Below are positions 25,785-37,200 of a DNA stretch of 64,000 nucleotides, piece after piece. Made by a program: the position numbers and the translations under genes. The notes under the pieces were generated by a model, which was given only the letters and a program-made list of their open reading frames with translations, was not told the DNA's origin and made no database searches. The DNA lies in the NCBI GenBank assembly GCA_003993805.1, contig RSEF01000005.1, forward strand, positions 37,261,844 through 37,325,843. Direction: 5' to 3'. Each line of letters opens with the position of its first letter. The first letter of the stretch is position 1. This DNA comes from Himantopus leucocephalus. Its lineage: Eukaryota; Chordata; Aves; Charadriiformes; Recurvirostridae.

Positions 25785-25865
25785 TTAGAAATCAGGAACT
25801 CCAGATTACATTCCTGGACCTGCCTCTGGCTCAATGTAAAACCCTGAAAAAGAGTTACTTTCCTT
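25785..25865 (+). repeat. MIR-type SINE fragment
   Basis: GAAATCAGGAACTCCAGATTACATTCCTGGACCTGCCTCTGGCTCAATGTAA follows the forward MIR core (gaatcaggagacctgggttctagtcc, then ctctgccactgactcactgtg), then a diverged 'ccctg..' part. Short and old. Confidence 0.5.
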
Positions 25866-26576
25866 CACAGTTGAGGATTAACCAGAGGATTGCATTCCAA
25901 TGATCAGCTGCCCTGGCTCCACAGTGGTGGAGTGCCTCACCGTTTTACATGACAGCGCTTCAAACAGGGTGCACAGACGCAAGAAGTGTTCTTGGATCAC
26001 ATTTATATTCAGCAGAGATTGGTCCTTGCACACTGAAACACTCTGGAGCAGGTTGCTGCTGGCATAATTGTGTAAGTGGTCCATATACACCCAAAGTGTA
26101 TCACTGCCCTTCTGAAATACCTTGTGCTGCTAGTGTACTGGGAATTACGCGGTAAGTATTGAATGGCCATGGAGCAAAACTGAACTGGTTTAGAACATGA
26201 ACCCAATTAAAAAAATAATTACTAAACACCAAAAACACTAATAGTTGATGTAATGTTTCAATGGGCCTCATTTGTCAAACAAGATTAATTTCATATACAA
26301 AACTCATTTAGGCTTAAGGTTCTGGTGTTAACAAAAATGCTTCCTGTAAAGCATAAGCTCATTACTGAGAAAAATAAATGAAAAGCAGAATTAAAAGTAT
26401 TTCAGAAACTGAAACTGACTGAATGCCATTATGACTCTAGACCAGTGGTGTCAAATGGTTTACTGAAGCTTTTAGGACAGTGACCATCTTTTTTATTCCA
26501 TATCTGTATAATGCCTAATACAATAGTTCTTTCTCTGCCCCTGGGACTCTTATCATTGCAATTTATCTCCATTCCT

Positions 26577-26615
26577 GAAAAAAAGAAAAAGAAAGGAAAG
26601 AAGAAAGAAAGAAAA
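26577..26615. repeat. GAAA-rich simple repeat
   Basis: An imperfect run of GAAA, GAAAA and GGAAA units with no coding content. Confidence 0.85.
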
Positions 26616-29600
26616 TGCCAGTCTTCATTCAATGTTTGTAAAATATACGGTAAAGATGAGGTATACTTTTTTTAAAAAAATCAAAACCTTTGTTTTTCTC
26701 TTTTCTTCAAGTATGGAAATTCTGTTAATTGGAGTTAATTCCATTCATGCAAGGAGTATCTATATATCAGGCACCTAAGAAAAATTATGTGGCTCTGTTA
26801 CTGAAGAGCATATTCAACAAAATAAATCTCTTCATTTTCTGCACCACTTGCTTAAGGCTGGAAAAATTGCTGTAATATCAGCTGCATCTTCACTGTGATG
26901 TGCCTATTACTATAGTAAGCAATATTAACCTGAAGAACTTGATGACTGACTTCCGAAGAATCTAGCGGTAATTTAAATAAGGTTTCCATCTCTTCTTGAC
27001 TGTGAAGGACTGCACTGATTAAAAAGTCCACATGAAAGCAATATACAAACTAAATTGGACTCAATTCTGCCAGACCTTCTTCCTCATTTAGCAAAACAGA
27101 ACTAAAAGAGACAATTTCTTTCTTGCTTTAAGGTTTGACAAAGCATTCACATAGGATGAAGTTACTTCTGCAGTTTTATATTTATTGAAATTATTAATAC
27201 CATGATAAAGAAAAATGAATACATTATTACTCTTTCTTAAGTGTTTTCATTGTGCTTGTTAAGATGTTGCAGTTTCAAGTATTGCCATATATAATGAACA
27301 AAGTTTGCCTCTTAAATAAGATAATACTCCATATGACAAGACAGGCAAACTTCACTTGTTTTATGTGGCTATTAGAAATCAGAATCTGTTAAAATCCCTT
27401 GGGCCTAATTTACTTTGCAACAAGTGGGCATAACTGCTCCAATATCAGTGATGTTGGCCTTGGTAGCTAAGCCCAGCAGGAAAAAGATGTAAGAGAGAAG
27501 TTCTAATGAATGACAGAGAGGCAACAGCATTGAGACAGAAGGACTCCCCTCATACATGCCTGCAGTTGGTTTCTCCTGTCATGCCTGAAATTCCCTACTT
27601 TCATGTTTTTGAGGTGTGCCTTACTGATATGGCTGGAGCCTGTTACCCCCATCAAACGTGGGTACGACATCAAACCCACGTACACGAGCTCTGCCAAGCA
27701 GATGCTGGTTTGTGCAGGACCAGATGGCGTGTCTCAGTAAAGCAACCTGGAAGTTGCTTTAACTTACATGAGGAGCCTAGCAGAGACAAAGCAAGGAACT
27801 CGCACCAGTGGGCATTTTGGCTTGGTTTATTTTGCAGCCTGATGTAGTTTTTCAGCCCCACAGGAGAATGACAGTCTGGCAAGAGCCATGGGAGCTGCTC
27901 TAGCTTGGTCTCAGAGCTGCCAAAAGGAGGAGGTGGCAGCCATCCTGAGACACAGTGCATGGCCTGAGCCAAGAGATAACCCTAATGAGCAAGGCTCCCT
28001 GCACCAGCAGTTGTTGGGTAAGAGCACAGGAAGTCACAGAGGATTGCCATTTTTTTCCAACTAGGCTTAGCTTTAAAAAAGCTTGGGAGCTTCAGTTTAA
28101 GATAGCATGGAAAAATGGGAACATGGTGATTCCAGGTGTCCTCCTTGCTCTCCAGCAATCTGAGGCTTAGATAGAAGCAGAGTCTCTAACTAAAAAGGCA
28201 ATCCTAGTGAAAGCGTTTTCCTGTCTTCTCCAGAAGTGCTGCAACTTCCATAGCTCTTTTTTAGGGCATTGGATCTTATTTTACTATATAACAATATATG
28301 GAAGATTATCTCATCATTTAATGTATTCATCTATATTTCTTAATCATATATCATCAGCCTCATTGTCCATCACATGAGCTTTGATAACTGGCCTAAAAAG
28401 TAACTACTTTTGACCTCCTTTCTTCATGAACCAAGTAATTATCACTACGTGGACAAAAAAAGATAAAAAGCAACATTTTAGCCTTATTTATCTTAAATGT
28501 GCCAGGGCTGGCTGACCAGCCAGGAAAAAAAATCAGAATTGGTGACCCCCGTACCACACACGCTTGCCCTGGTATATGCTATGGTGTACCTCTGTGGCCA
28601 AAGATGACAGGCCTGGTCATGAAGCTAAAATGACCCCTTAGTTTTGAAGAAAATCTCTTTAGCTTTTCTTTAATATAATTTCTAGTTTAAATTGTGACCA
28701 AAATGGATACCTCTTATGAGTAAGTTTGCAGCGTGTCCTCAACTTACTGTGTTATTAATATGGTACTATGCAGACACCCAGAAATGAGAGTGGAAACACG
28801 GGGCTCCATCAGCCTTGAAAGCTCACAGTCTTGATAATACACTCTTTCTTAGCTGCTTACTTCCTATTGCACACAAATCAACCTAATTATCTACAAAGTC
28901 ATTTTTCAAAAGCTAATGGATTTTTTAAAATTTGGCATCATTTGGCAACGAATCTCTCCTAGCTATACCTGGATACCCTTAATTGATTTTGGGTGGAGAA
29001 AGAATATATTTAAACACAAGACAATCTAATTTCAGACAAAAATCAATTATATTTTTATCATGTTAGTGTTCAGGCTGAATAGCAATTTAATGTCTTTGAA
29101 ACATTTTCTTACACTTACTTAAAGAAAATGTTATCAATTTACATTAAAATTAAATATTGTGCTTTTCATTTTGTTGAACTATTGAAAAGTCCAGAGTGGA
29201 ATTTTCTGAAAGATGCAGAGATTGCCCATAGTTTCCATAAAGACTCAAGTCTGGCAGTAAAATCTTTGTTAATTTTTGGTTGCATTTTCCGAGACTCATA
29301 TTTTAGCATCTTATGTGGACTGCAATGACAGATCAGGCAAACAACTTAGACCAATACTTTCAAACGTTAAAATTCAAATAGGAAGCCAAAAGCAATTATA
29401 AGTGTATAATCCATAAAACTGTCTTCACAATTAGTAGATACTACTCAGTCAAACTGTAATCAATGTATTCCACTATTAACAATCAAGGTATTTTGAACAT
29501 CTGCTTTATTGCTGAGTAAATTTAATCCCTAATGGCCAAATTCTGCTTTTTATAATCACGTTCAATATAACCTACTGCCATATTAGCTCCCCTACTGTTA

Positions 29601-30564
29601 ACAAATCAGTGTTAAAAGAAATTATTAAAATTAAAAATATTGGGAATTGTTCTTTCTTAGGTGACAGTTTAGAAAACTCCTTCTGCTTACTTTTCTAAAA
29701 TCAATTTTATTTTGTGCTAGATCAGCTTTACAAAAAAACAAACCTGCAAAAATGTTTGTGAGGGTTGTTCCAGTTGGCGTTTGAGCTATTCTTGGAACCA
29801 GAGAGGATATGATGGAACTTTTTTGCCATTTTCTTTTCTTTTTATTGACTTTAAAGTGATGGATAACAAACTGTATGCTTACCAGTGATCCTGCATTACC
29901 AATTTCATTTCTGTGAGATGCATAGTATTTTGCACTTTAACACTGCCTCCAACAGCTCAAGGTAGGAAAACCAATTATGCAAATTTCTTGCAAGGCAAGA
30001 GGTAACCTGATTTCCTGAGGCAGTGAAAAAAAGGCCCTTGATGTAGATCTGTATTATGGTTTCAAAATGAAGTTGGCTCATTGGTTTTCAGTATTCTTTT
30101 GCATTTTGGTTTGGCAGTAAATTATTGGGAAACTCTTCAGGTGTCTGTGCTAGCTATACAAAATATGCTCATGTAAGTACAAAAAAAAATGACAGGTTGA
30201 GTGAGCATCACTTAAAGGACAGCAAAACAATTTATTTATATCATTGTAATTTTTGTGTGTAGCTGAGCACTGGAATAAGCCTTTGAAAATGGTGGTTTTT
30301 AGCAAAATGCTTGATTAACGCTTTTAATAATAGAAGTAAAAAAAGAATAGTGGTGAAAATTCCGCTTAATGTGAAAGAGAGGAAATGTTTATTATAATAA
30401 TGCTTTAAACTGATGTAAAATCCTCTGATCCATTATGCACTACAACAGATACCAACAAAGGACACTATCTACACTGTACTTTATCTTTGAAAACTAATGG
30501 CCTGAAACTGCCAAGATCTGAATTACTTCTATAATACCGCTTAGATGATTAAGTACTATTCATG

Positions 30565-31000
30565 GAATTGTCAAGAGCAAATCATGTCAAACCGATCTAA
30601 TTTCCTTCCACAACGTGGTTACAAGCCTCGTCGGTGGGACAGAAGCGGTAGATCATGTGTATCTTAAAGGTTTAAACAAATCTCACACAACATAAGGAAG
30701 AGAAACGTGGTTTTGATGGAACCTCTAAGGAGTAGGTGTATACTGGTTGGAAAACCAAATAAACAAACAGGTGGCATCTGTCCTGGCTACGGGTCTCTTT
30801 GTTCTTTTAATCGATGACCCAAATGATGAAATGGAATATATTTATTATATTTGCCGAAGACACAAACCAAGGAGGGGCCAAGCTCTTGGCCAACCACTTT
30901 GTGGGCCAAGATGGGAATCCCGAAGGCACCGACATGCTGAAGGAGCGCCGCGGGGAACACCAGAACGAGACTCTGGGGGGAACAGGTACCACAGCGTAAG
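30565..31000 (+). mobile_element. Old CR1/L3-type LINE fragment (ORF2 part)
   Basis: Several blocks match the reverse-transcriptase end of the CR1/L3 family as I know it. CAAACCGATCTAATTTCCTTC is followed by GGTGGGACAGAAGCGGTAGATCATGTGTATCTTAA. Further on, GATGACCCAAATGATGAAATGGAATA then AAATTTGCCGAAGACAC-like sequence and CAAACCAAGGAGGGGCCAAG correspond to the FADDTK-encoding region. The frame is broken and the element cannot be active. It ends against the NUBPL CpG island. The long open frame at 30747-31520 is an accidental run from this element into the island. Confidence 0.65.
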
Positions 31001-31079
31001 GAACGACCCCAAACCAATTTATAACCCGTATGGTCGCGCAGTGTTTGCCCCTAGGGCCCACCTTTCTTACAGACAGCGG

Positions 31080-32110
31080 CCAGGAGCTGCTTTTTTGTGC
31101 TGCTGCTTCACGGTGCCACCGCTCGGCGCTTTATCCGGGAAGGCCTCCGTCTGTTCCGACAAGGTCCGGAGCGGCAGCGGTTCTCTCAGCGCGAAGTCCT
31201 CCATCTCCAGCAAGCTCTCCGCTCTCCCCGAGGCCTGCTGGGCCCGCCCTGCCCCAGCCCCGCCGCCGGGGCACCGACCGAGGCTGGGGAGGCCCGGCCC
31301 GGCGCAGGGGGCGGGCCGAGGCGCGGCGAGACGGCGCCATCTCAGCGCGCCCGGGGCGGGGGGAGGCGGCGGCAGCGGTGGGCATGGGGGCTCCCGCCTG
31401 GCGTTGGGCGCTACGAGCCGCCCGCCTCCCCGCCGTCGGCGGCGGGAGGGCCGCGACGGCGCCGCGGCGCGACCCCGGCTGCGGGCCCTCCGCTCCGTTT
31501 GCCGACTCCGCGGTGAGTGAAGCGTGAGCTCTCCGCCGTGCGCCGGGTCCGCCCCGGGGCGGGAGGGGAGCGGGACGGCCGCGCCCGCCGCGGAGGGCCG
31601 GGCTGGCTGGTTGTGCGCTTGGCGGGGGGGAGCTGCGGGAGGGCCGCCGTGGCCCGGGTATGTCTCCGGTGAGGGGGTACGGTAGCTGCAGGGCGTCGGC
31701 GGCGCGGGGTGCTCTGTGGCAGCGGCCGGAGCCAGCAGAGGCAAATGAGTCTGTACCCCGTTTTGCCTGGAGCCGAGTCAGTTCTGTGGAGGCAGCGAGC
31801 GGCGGCTCGCACCGCCCGCGGTGGCAAAATTGGCCCACCGGGCAGTAGGTGGGACGCTGCCTGTGGAGACGCAGGGTCCTGTCTGGTAGTCCGTCCGTCG
31901 TGCTGCGGAGGGCCCGCAGGGTGCAGAGCAGCCGTCGGGTACCTCTGGTTCTGACAGAGCTGGGAGAAAGGACTCCCCCCGGCGAAGCGGCGGTGCCTCT
32001 GGCACGGCCCCGGGCAGGGGCGGCCCCCCGGGAAAGGCGCCTCAGCACCGGGGGTTCCGCGGCCTTCGCCCTTCGATGCGTTTGCTGTGGGGCTGGAAGC
32101 AACTGTAACG
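31080..32110 (+). promoter_or_regulatory. CpG island, NUBPL promoter and first exon
   Basis: About 1 kb of CpG-dense DNA containing the first coding exon of NUBPL (31384-31512) and the start of its first intron. No TATA box is evident, which fits a housekeeping promoter. GGCGCCATCTC near 31335 resembles a YY1-type site at a plausible start region 50 bases before the ATG. Open frames of 120-320 codons on both strands here are products of GC richness. Confidence 0.75.
31384..31512 (+). CDS. NUBPL: NUBPL, first coding exon
   Basis: Encodes the first 43 residues of NUBPL (IND1), a mitochondrial P-loop NTPase-like iron-sulfur protein that helps assemble respiratory complex I. The peptide begins MGAPAWRWALRAARLPAV and stays rich in Arg and Ala with no acidic residue until about position 30, as expected of a matrix-targeting presequence. 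The ATG has a good context (G at -3 and at +4). The frame is open upstream to an ATG at 31030, but that extension is GC-rich shadow unlike the family. The exon ends GACTCCGCG|GTGAGT in phase 0, joining exactly to the next exon. This presequence is poorly conserved, so the call rests on frame, position and the unmistakable next exon. Confidence 0.85.
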
Positions 32111-32484
32111 TAAAAGACCGCTGGGTCTAGCCTGTTTGGTTTTGTTTTTGTTTTTTTAAGCTTCCAACTTTTTAAAGTGGTGTTCTGGTTTATTTTAACT
32201 CAAGCCCTCATTCTTTTTTAAGTGTTAACATCGATCGTATTTAACCGTGTGTCTAAACAAAATGCCCACTTGGGGTTATTTCTAAGCAGGCCCCGTGCCT
32301 GCCCGCCAGCAGAGCAGGGTCCCTTTGGGAGAGCCTGCCTGTGAAATGGGTTTGGGTTTTTTTTTTTTTTTTTGGACCAGTAGTGACAATTTCTCAGTGT
32401 GCAGGTGGGTTCTTCCCTGTCAGCTTTCTCCGCAAACACTGCGGATCGGTGCATACGCATTCGCTTGCTTTCTGTTTTTGTTAG

Positions 32485-32632
32485 TCCTCAAGCTCCAGGG
32501 ACGAGGCTCTACGGGACAAGCGCGCCCGGATCCTGTCGCGCGGGCTGCCCAAACAGAGGCCCATAGAAGGAGTTAAGCAGGTGGTGGTCTTGGCTTCTGG
32601 AAAAGGGGGAGTTGGAAAATCAACAACAGCAG
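32485..32632 (+). CDS. NUBPL: NUBPL, second coding exon with P-loop
   Basis: A 148-base exon following a TTTGTTAG acceptor and ending GCAG|GTAAGA in phase 1. It encodes 49 residues, including [17 protein letters not shown], then [17 protein letters not shown]. The last part is the deviant Walker A loop (GKGGVGKST) that defines the Mrp/NBP35/IND1 branch of P-loop proteins, with two Lys residues contacting nucleotide phosphate. The LPKQxPIEGVKQ lead-in is characteristic of vertebrate NUBPL. Reading is phase 0 from the first coding exon. No stop or frameshift is present. The identification is sure. Confidence 0.97.
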
Positions 32633-33387
32633 GTAAGATTTCTTTTTTTTTCTGTTATTCTTTGTACATCTGTGTTACTTTGTAAGGAATATTTGGGCAC
32701 TTGTGTCATTGTGCTGAGTCCTGCTAGCGCAGCCCTTCACCTCTGTCAAGTCCCATGGCAGCCATTGAGAGTCTACGTTGGGTACAGAGGTCTTGGCTTT
32801 AAATGAGGTGCAAATCAAGCAGACAGCTTTGAAATAATATCTTCATAATAATGCAATAATGTCTTGGGACAGTCTGCTTTCTTAAGAGGCGATGTAGGCT
32901 GAGGTGGAGGGTGTCAGAGACCAGTGCAGTGATACTGTTCCTCTTTCCCTAGCAGCGTAGGTGTGCCTGTACACTGTTTCTCTGTGCTATGTTGCCGTAG
33001 TCTTGTGCTCTATAGAGGATACTAATACTTAGAAGGCTTCAAAATCAGGTCTCTGTCCAATTTTCTCAACTACTTGCATACGGACTTCATAAACAAAAGG
33101 TGAAACAGTAGTTATAAAGCACTCAAATTGATCAGAGCCTTGTGACTTGTGACAGAGACCTTGGACTCATCTTTCAGCTCCACCATTAGGTTTTGAATTA
33201 ATTTATCTCTAACTGTGCAGTTCCTAGGTGGTAGAACAAGATAGTACGTAGGTTACCAGTACGGCAGAAATTTGCTTGAACTTAAACAAAGATGACACTG
33301 AAAGTAAACCTCTTTGAAAAGATCTCTGTAAACTGTTAGAAATTTGTTTAAAGATCTCTTCCTTAGCATCTGGATTGGAAAAGAGTC

Positions 33388-33487
33388 NNNNNNNNNNNNN
33401 NNNNNNNNNNNNNNNNNNNNNNNNNNNNNNNNNNNNNNNNNNNNNNNNNNNNNNNNNNNNNNNNNNNNNNNNNNNNNNNNNNNNNNN
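33388..33487. other. Assembly gap (100 N)
   Basis: Exactly 100 N inside NUBPL, a placeholder for a gap of unknown size. It probably hides the one or two coding exons that should follow the P-loop exon. Confidence 0.98.
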
Positions 33488-34154
33488 GGTCCTGTTTTAC
33501 CTCAAATCAGGACAGCTTGGAATGCAAGAACTGAGGAGTGTATTCAGTCAGATATTAGGGCAGCTCCATTTGGTTTGTATATAAATTTCAGTGACTGGGT
33601 ATCTTGGGTATACAGCTGAGAATTCAGTATAAACTTTTGTGTTAACATGTATTGAGTGTTGTTGAAAATATAGAATCCAATGTAGTAGAAAAAATTGGAG
33701 GATTTCCCTGAACTGCAATTGTTGCTGTTAACTTGTAAGCACTAACACTTTGATTGCTAAAATGTATTCTTTCAACTTCAGTGTGGAATGTACAAGCAAA
33801 TATTGTCAGGATTTAAGAACATACCTTGTTTTTTAACTGACAGAAAATGAATTTGCGTATTTCAAAAGCTTGGCTTTTGTACACAAGTCTACTGAGAAAC
33901 TCGTGTTAATTCAGTATGAATGATAACAGGATAGAATTTGTATTTCAGGAATTCACTTCTCTGTGCAATTTTAACTCTTGAGTTGATGAAACTGTAGAAT
34001 AACAACAATGAAAGTGTTGGCAAAGTAGCTGACAGTAGATGATTTCATTATGAAAACAGGAATTTGTAGGGCATTGGAAGCTTTAATTGTGAACTTCAAG
34101 GATTCCTTTAAGGAGTGACAGATAGGATAAGCTTCCAATTAAGTGGTCCGTCAT

Positions 34155-34205
34155 ACGTGTGTATATATGGTGTGTGTATATATAGGCATGTATATACATG
34201 TACGG
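34155..34205. repeat. GTAT-rich simple repeat
   Basis: Alternating purine-pyrimidine run of GTGTATATATGG and GTGTGTATATATA type units in a NUBPL intron. Confidence 0.7.
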
Positions 34206-37200
34206 TATAAAAATATGTATTACCCTTGTATTTTGGTATAATAAGGTTTAGTGTTATTTTCCGATTTCTTACTACATTTTCAAGAATAAAACATAAACTC
34301 TGAACAAATATTGTTTTGTACAGTAATTGAGCAAACCCAGGCAGTTCTGTGTTCAAGACCTGCATGAACAATGTATACATAACAATAAGTAAGTAAAAAA
34401 TATTTTAAAAGCATAGCAATAAAAAATTATGCTTAAAGTCTATTGCTGTCTTCAGTGTGAGGCCTGGATTTGAAAATGAATCTGTAGAGTAATCCTAGGA
34501 GGTTTTGAGTACTCTCACACTCTTTGATTTCTATTTCTTTTTTCCTATGTAGCAGTTGAAAAGGGATTAGGGATGCCTGGTACCATACAGAATAAATCCG
34601 TGAAGCAATTATTACTTCTGAATAGGAATTATTATAGTTGTGCTATAATTTAAGTTTTCAAAATGAATTAGGAGTTCTTAGTGAGGAGAGAGTCTGTATA
34701 AATGGAAGATACTCCATTAATTTAATTTTGCAAACTGTAGTGCATTGGAAAGTCTGCTAACATTTAATAGGGTGTCATTCAAAATATTGTAACTAAATGG
34801 TCAGGGAAATATTAGTTAATAAGTTCACAACTGAACTTAATTAGCTAATGGGGGATTATCTAACTGTGGAATAAATATTAACATCAGCTACAATATATAC
34901 ACAGGGGAATGCTTATAACACAAGTAACAAAAGCATTACTTCTATTCTTTCCCCAAATAATTTCCTTAAAAGCCGTTTTCTGGCTTAGCGAACTGCATAA
35001 TTTCTTTTTTTCCCTTTTTTTTTTAAATCTACCATTTAAACTAGTTGGCAGAGAGTAAAAGCTATTATGTTGCCAAAAAGATACTGCCATTTTGCCAGAT
35101 AAACGTAACATTTCTTCACTTAATTTAAAGGATTACGAAAGTTTTGGTGGGCTTTTTTTCTTTATGACCGTTCAGTGCTCTTTTAATATTTCAAAGCTTT
35201 GTTGCCGTTTTATGATATCCTCAGTGCCTTTTCGATTTCTTAATAAAATAGTATATTCAAAAGATCAGTAGTGGGCATCTTTTTTTTTTCAAAATTTGGG
35301 ATAAAAAGTAATTTCTGAGAGAAAGCTAGCAGTAGTTGTGTCCAGCGCCATTGAGGCTGATAATATTGCTGGAGCTATAGAAATGAAATGACTGATAAAA
35401 TTCTAAAGTTGGAAATGGACACTTGTGTTTTTTCACTGGGACCCGTTTACATGTCTGCTACTCTTTAGACTGTGATAGCAAAATCTTGTAACAGAAAGTG
35501 ATAATTGAAAATAAAATCTCTTTTGACTTTTTAAAGATGTCTGCTGGAAATAGCTTTATCAAGGGATTGTGGTGCATCCATTTGAGGGTTTTAAATAGAA
35601 AATTTGGAGTGGACTAGTTAAATAGAGGAAATGTTACATTTCCTACAGGGTAGTTATTGAGGTAACCATGAAGAAGGTTCTTGATCTTACATAAGGGTTT
35701 AATTTTAAAGATACAGCTTGCATTCTCAGAGTTGTCTTTATCATGCTTTACCAGTGGAACCACATCACGATTAATATAAATAAAAACTAAATTTGATTCT
35801 TTCAAAAAAATCATAGTTGCTACTGCCATTACCTCTTGATTTGCGAACAAGTGATTTTTAGATTGTGTGTAGTCTAATGATATGCTTTACTGATTCTGTT
35901 TTGAAAGAATTCTGAACTGAAACCCTGTGTTTTACTTTCTGTGATGTCTTATCCCAGGTTGTCTGGTTGACTGAAGTAGAGTAGTCCCATGTGTCTTACA
36001 TGCGAGAAAATAATAATTCAGAATGTTGTAATTAGTTGTGCCTTATATTTTGCAGGCTCTTTCATATGTGATGAGGTAGTTGAAAATGAGGAGAATACTC
36101 AAGTGTTAAATATTTTATTCGGGACCTTGACTATTGCCCTCAAGCCTGTAACAATTAAGCTCAAAGAGGATTAATTCAGCTATTGTTGAGTTCACTTGTG
36201 GAAAAAAATGGATGACCTTTACCTGGAAGGGAAAGGAGGTAGAGGATACCCAACTCTGCAAGGAATTATTTATAGGCGTGCTGTTGTTAGCTGCTGTTTA
36301 AAAAATAAAAAACCTCTAGACAGTTAATTTATTAAAATTTTATTCTTCATCACACAGAAATTCATACTTACAAAAAAAGTAAGGCAAAAAAGTATAAGAT
36401 GAGAAACGTAGTGTAGTAATTAGTCTCTTACTGAGAGCAGTCTTTTTTTGATAAATGGCAAGTCAAGTTTTACTAAATGCTATTGCAATACAAATTACTG
36501 AAGCACTGTAACCTGAAAAAATACATTTCAAGTACTTGAAAGCGGAAGTGTATTACTCTTCATGTTGTTAATCCTGCAGTGTAGTACTTATGAATGTTTT
36601 GATATGGATTATGGCTAGCAAATATTCATTACATTATAAAGTTTATTCTTGCAGAGACAAATGGTTTGTCTGGTTCAACTTTTGTACAAATTGGAATTAA
36701 ATTGCAAAATGGTTTTATTATAGTAACGTGATAGATATATTTTTTGTTGTACATACATAACAAAAGAAATGAATCATTTTTTGTTTGTACACTGAACGCA
36801 TTTACCTTTTTGCTTATTTCAGAGGAATATATATTTCCATCCCTCTTCTCTGCTACAAGTAAAATTAAAGAAATCAACTAATTCTGAATTTTCTCAATAT
36901 TTTTACTTTGCAGTTTCACTTTCATGCTTTTTTCTCTGAGTTTCATGCTATATTTTCCCTCTTTCCTTCCCCTTCTCTACAGTAAAATGGAGTGGCTTTT
37001 CAGAATAAAGAAATGAAGCGGAAAAACATCAAAAATAGAAAAAATGTATTTTAATCCTTTCCATATAGTGACCAGAGGCTAAAAGTGACAGTAAAGTTTA
37101 AAAGCTAGCATGTCTTTCCTTTGCTCTAGTTGATTATCATAATCTTGTAGAGTACATAGATTTTCACTTTACAAGTGGTGAAATTAGAATAAAATCACAT

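Larger units (their letters stand above)
18801..30560. other. Intergenic region between DTD2 and NUBPL
   Basis: About 12 kb of AT-rich DNA. In mammals the one-exon receptor gene GPR33 lies in this interval. I saw no seven-transmembrane frame on either strand, intact or obviously broken. It holds a MIR-type fragment near 25785, a GAAA-rich simple repeat at 26577-26615, and an unidentified peptide-like frame at 20865-21072. The 27480-28180 stretch is somewhat more GC-rich and may be an old, unrecognised repeat. No RNA gene was recognised. Confidence 0.5.

Noticed and set aside
27506..27847. 113-codon plus-strand frame in a slightly GC-richer patch
   Set aside because: No domain, no hydrophobic core, and an overlapping minus-strand frame is equally open; possibly an old unidentified repeat. 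An 8-bp inverted repeat at 27656-27681 is too short to be meaningful.
27390..29565. Short phrases resembling the 3' tail of old CR1 elements (such as GGCCAAATTCTGC near 29533)
   Set aside because: Only a dozen or so bases match in each place; not enough to call an element.
30747..31520. 257-codon plus-strand frame
   Set aside because: Runs from a broken CR1 fragment into the CpG island in the wrong frame for NUBPL; a chance fusion.
31067..32102. Minus-strand open frames of up to 323 codons over the NUBPL CpG island
   Set aside because: Antisense shadow of a GC-rich promoter and first exon; composition is Pro/Arg/Ala-rich with no family.
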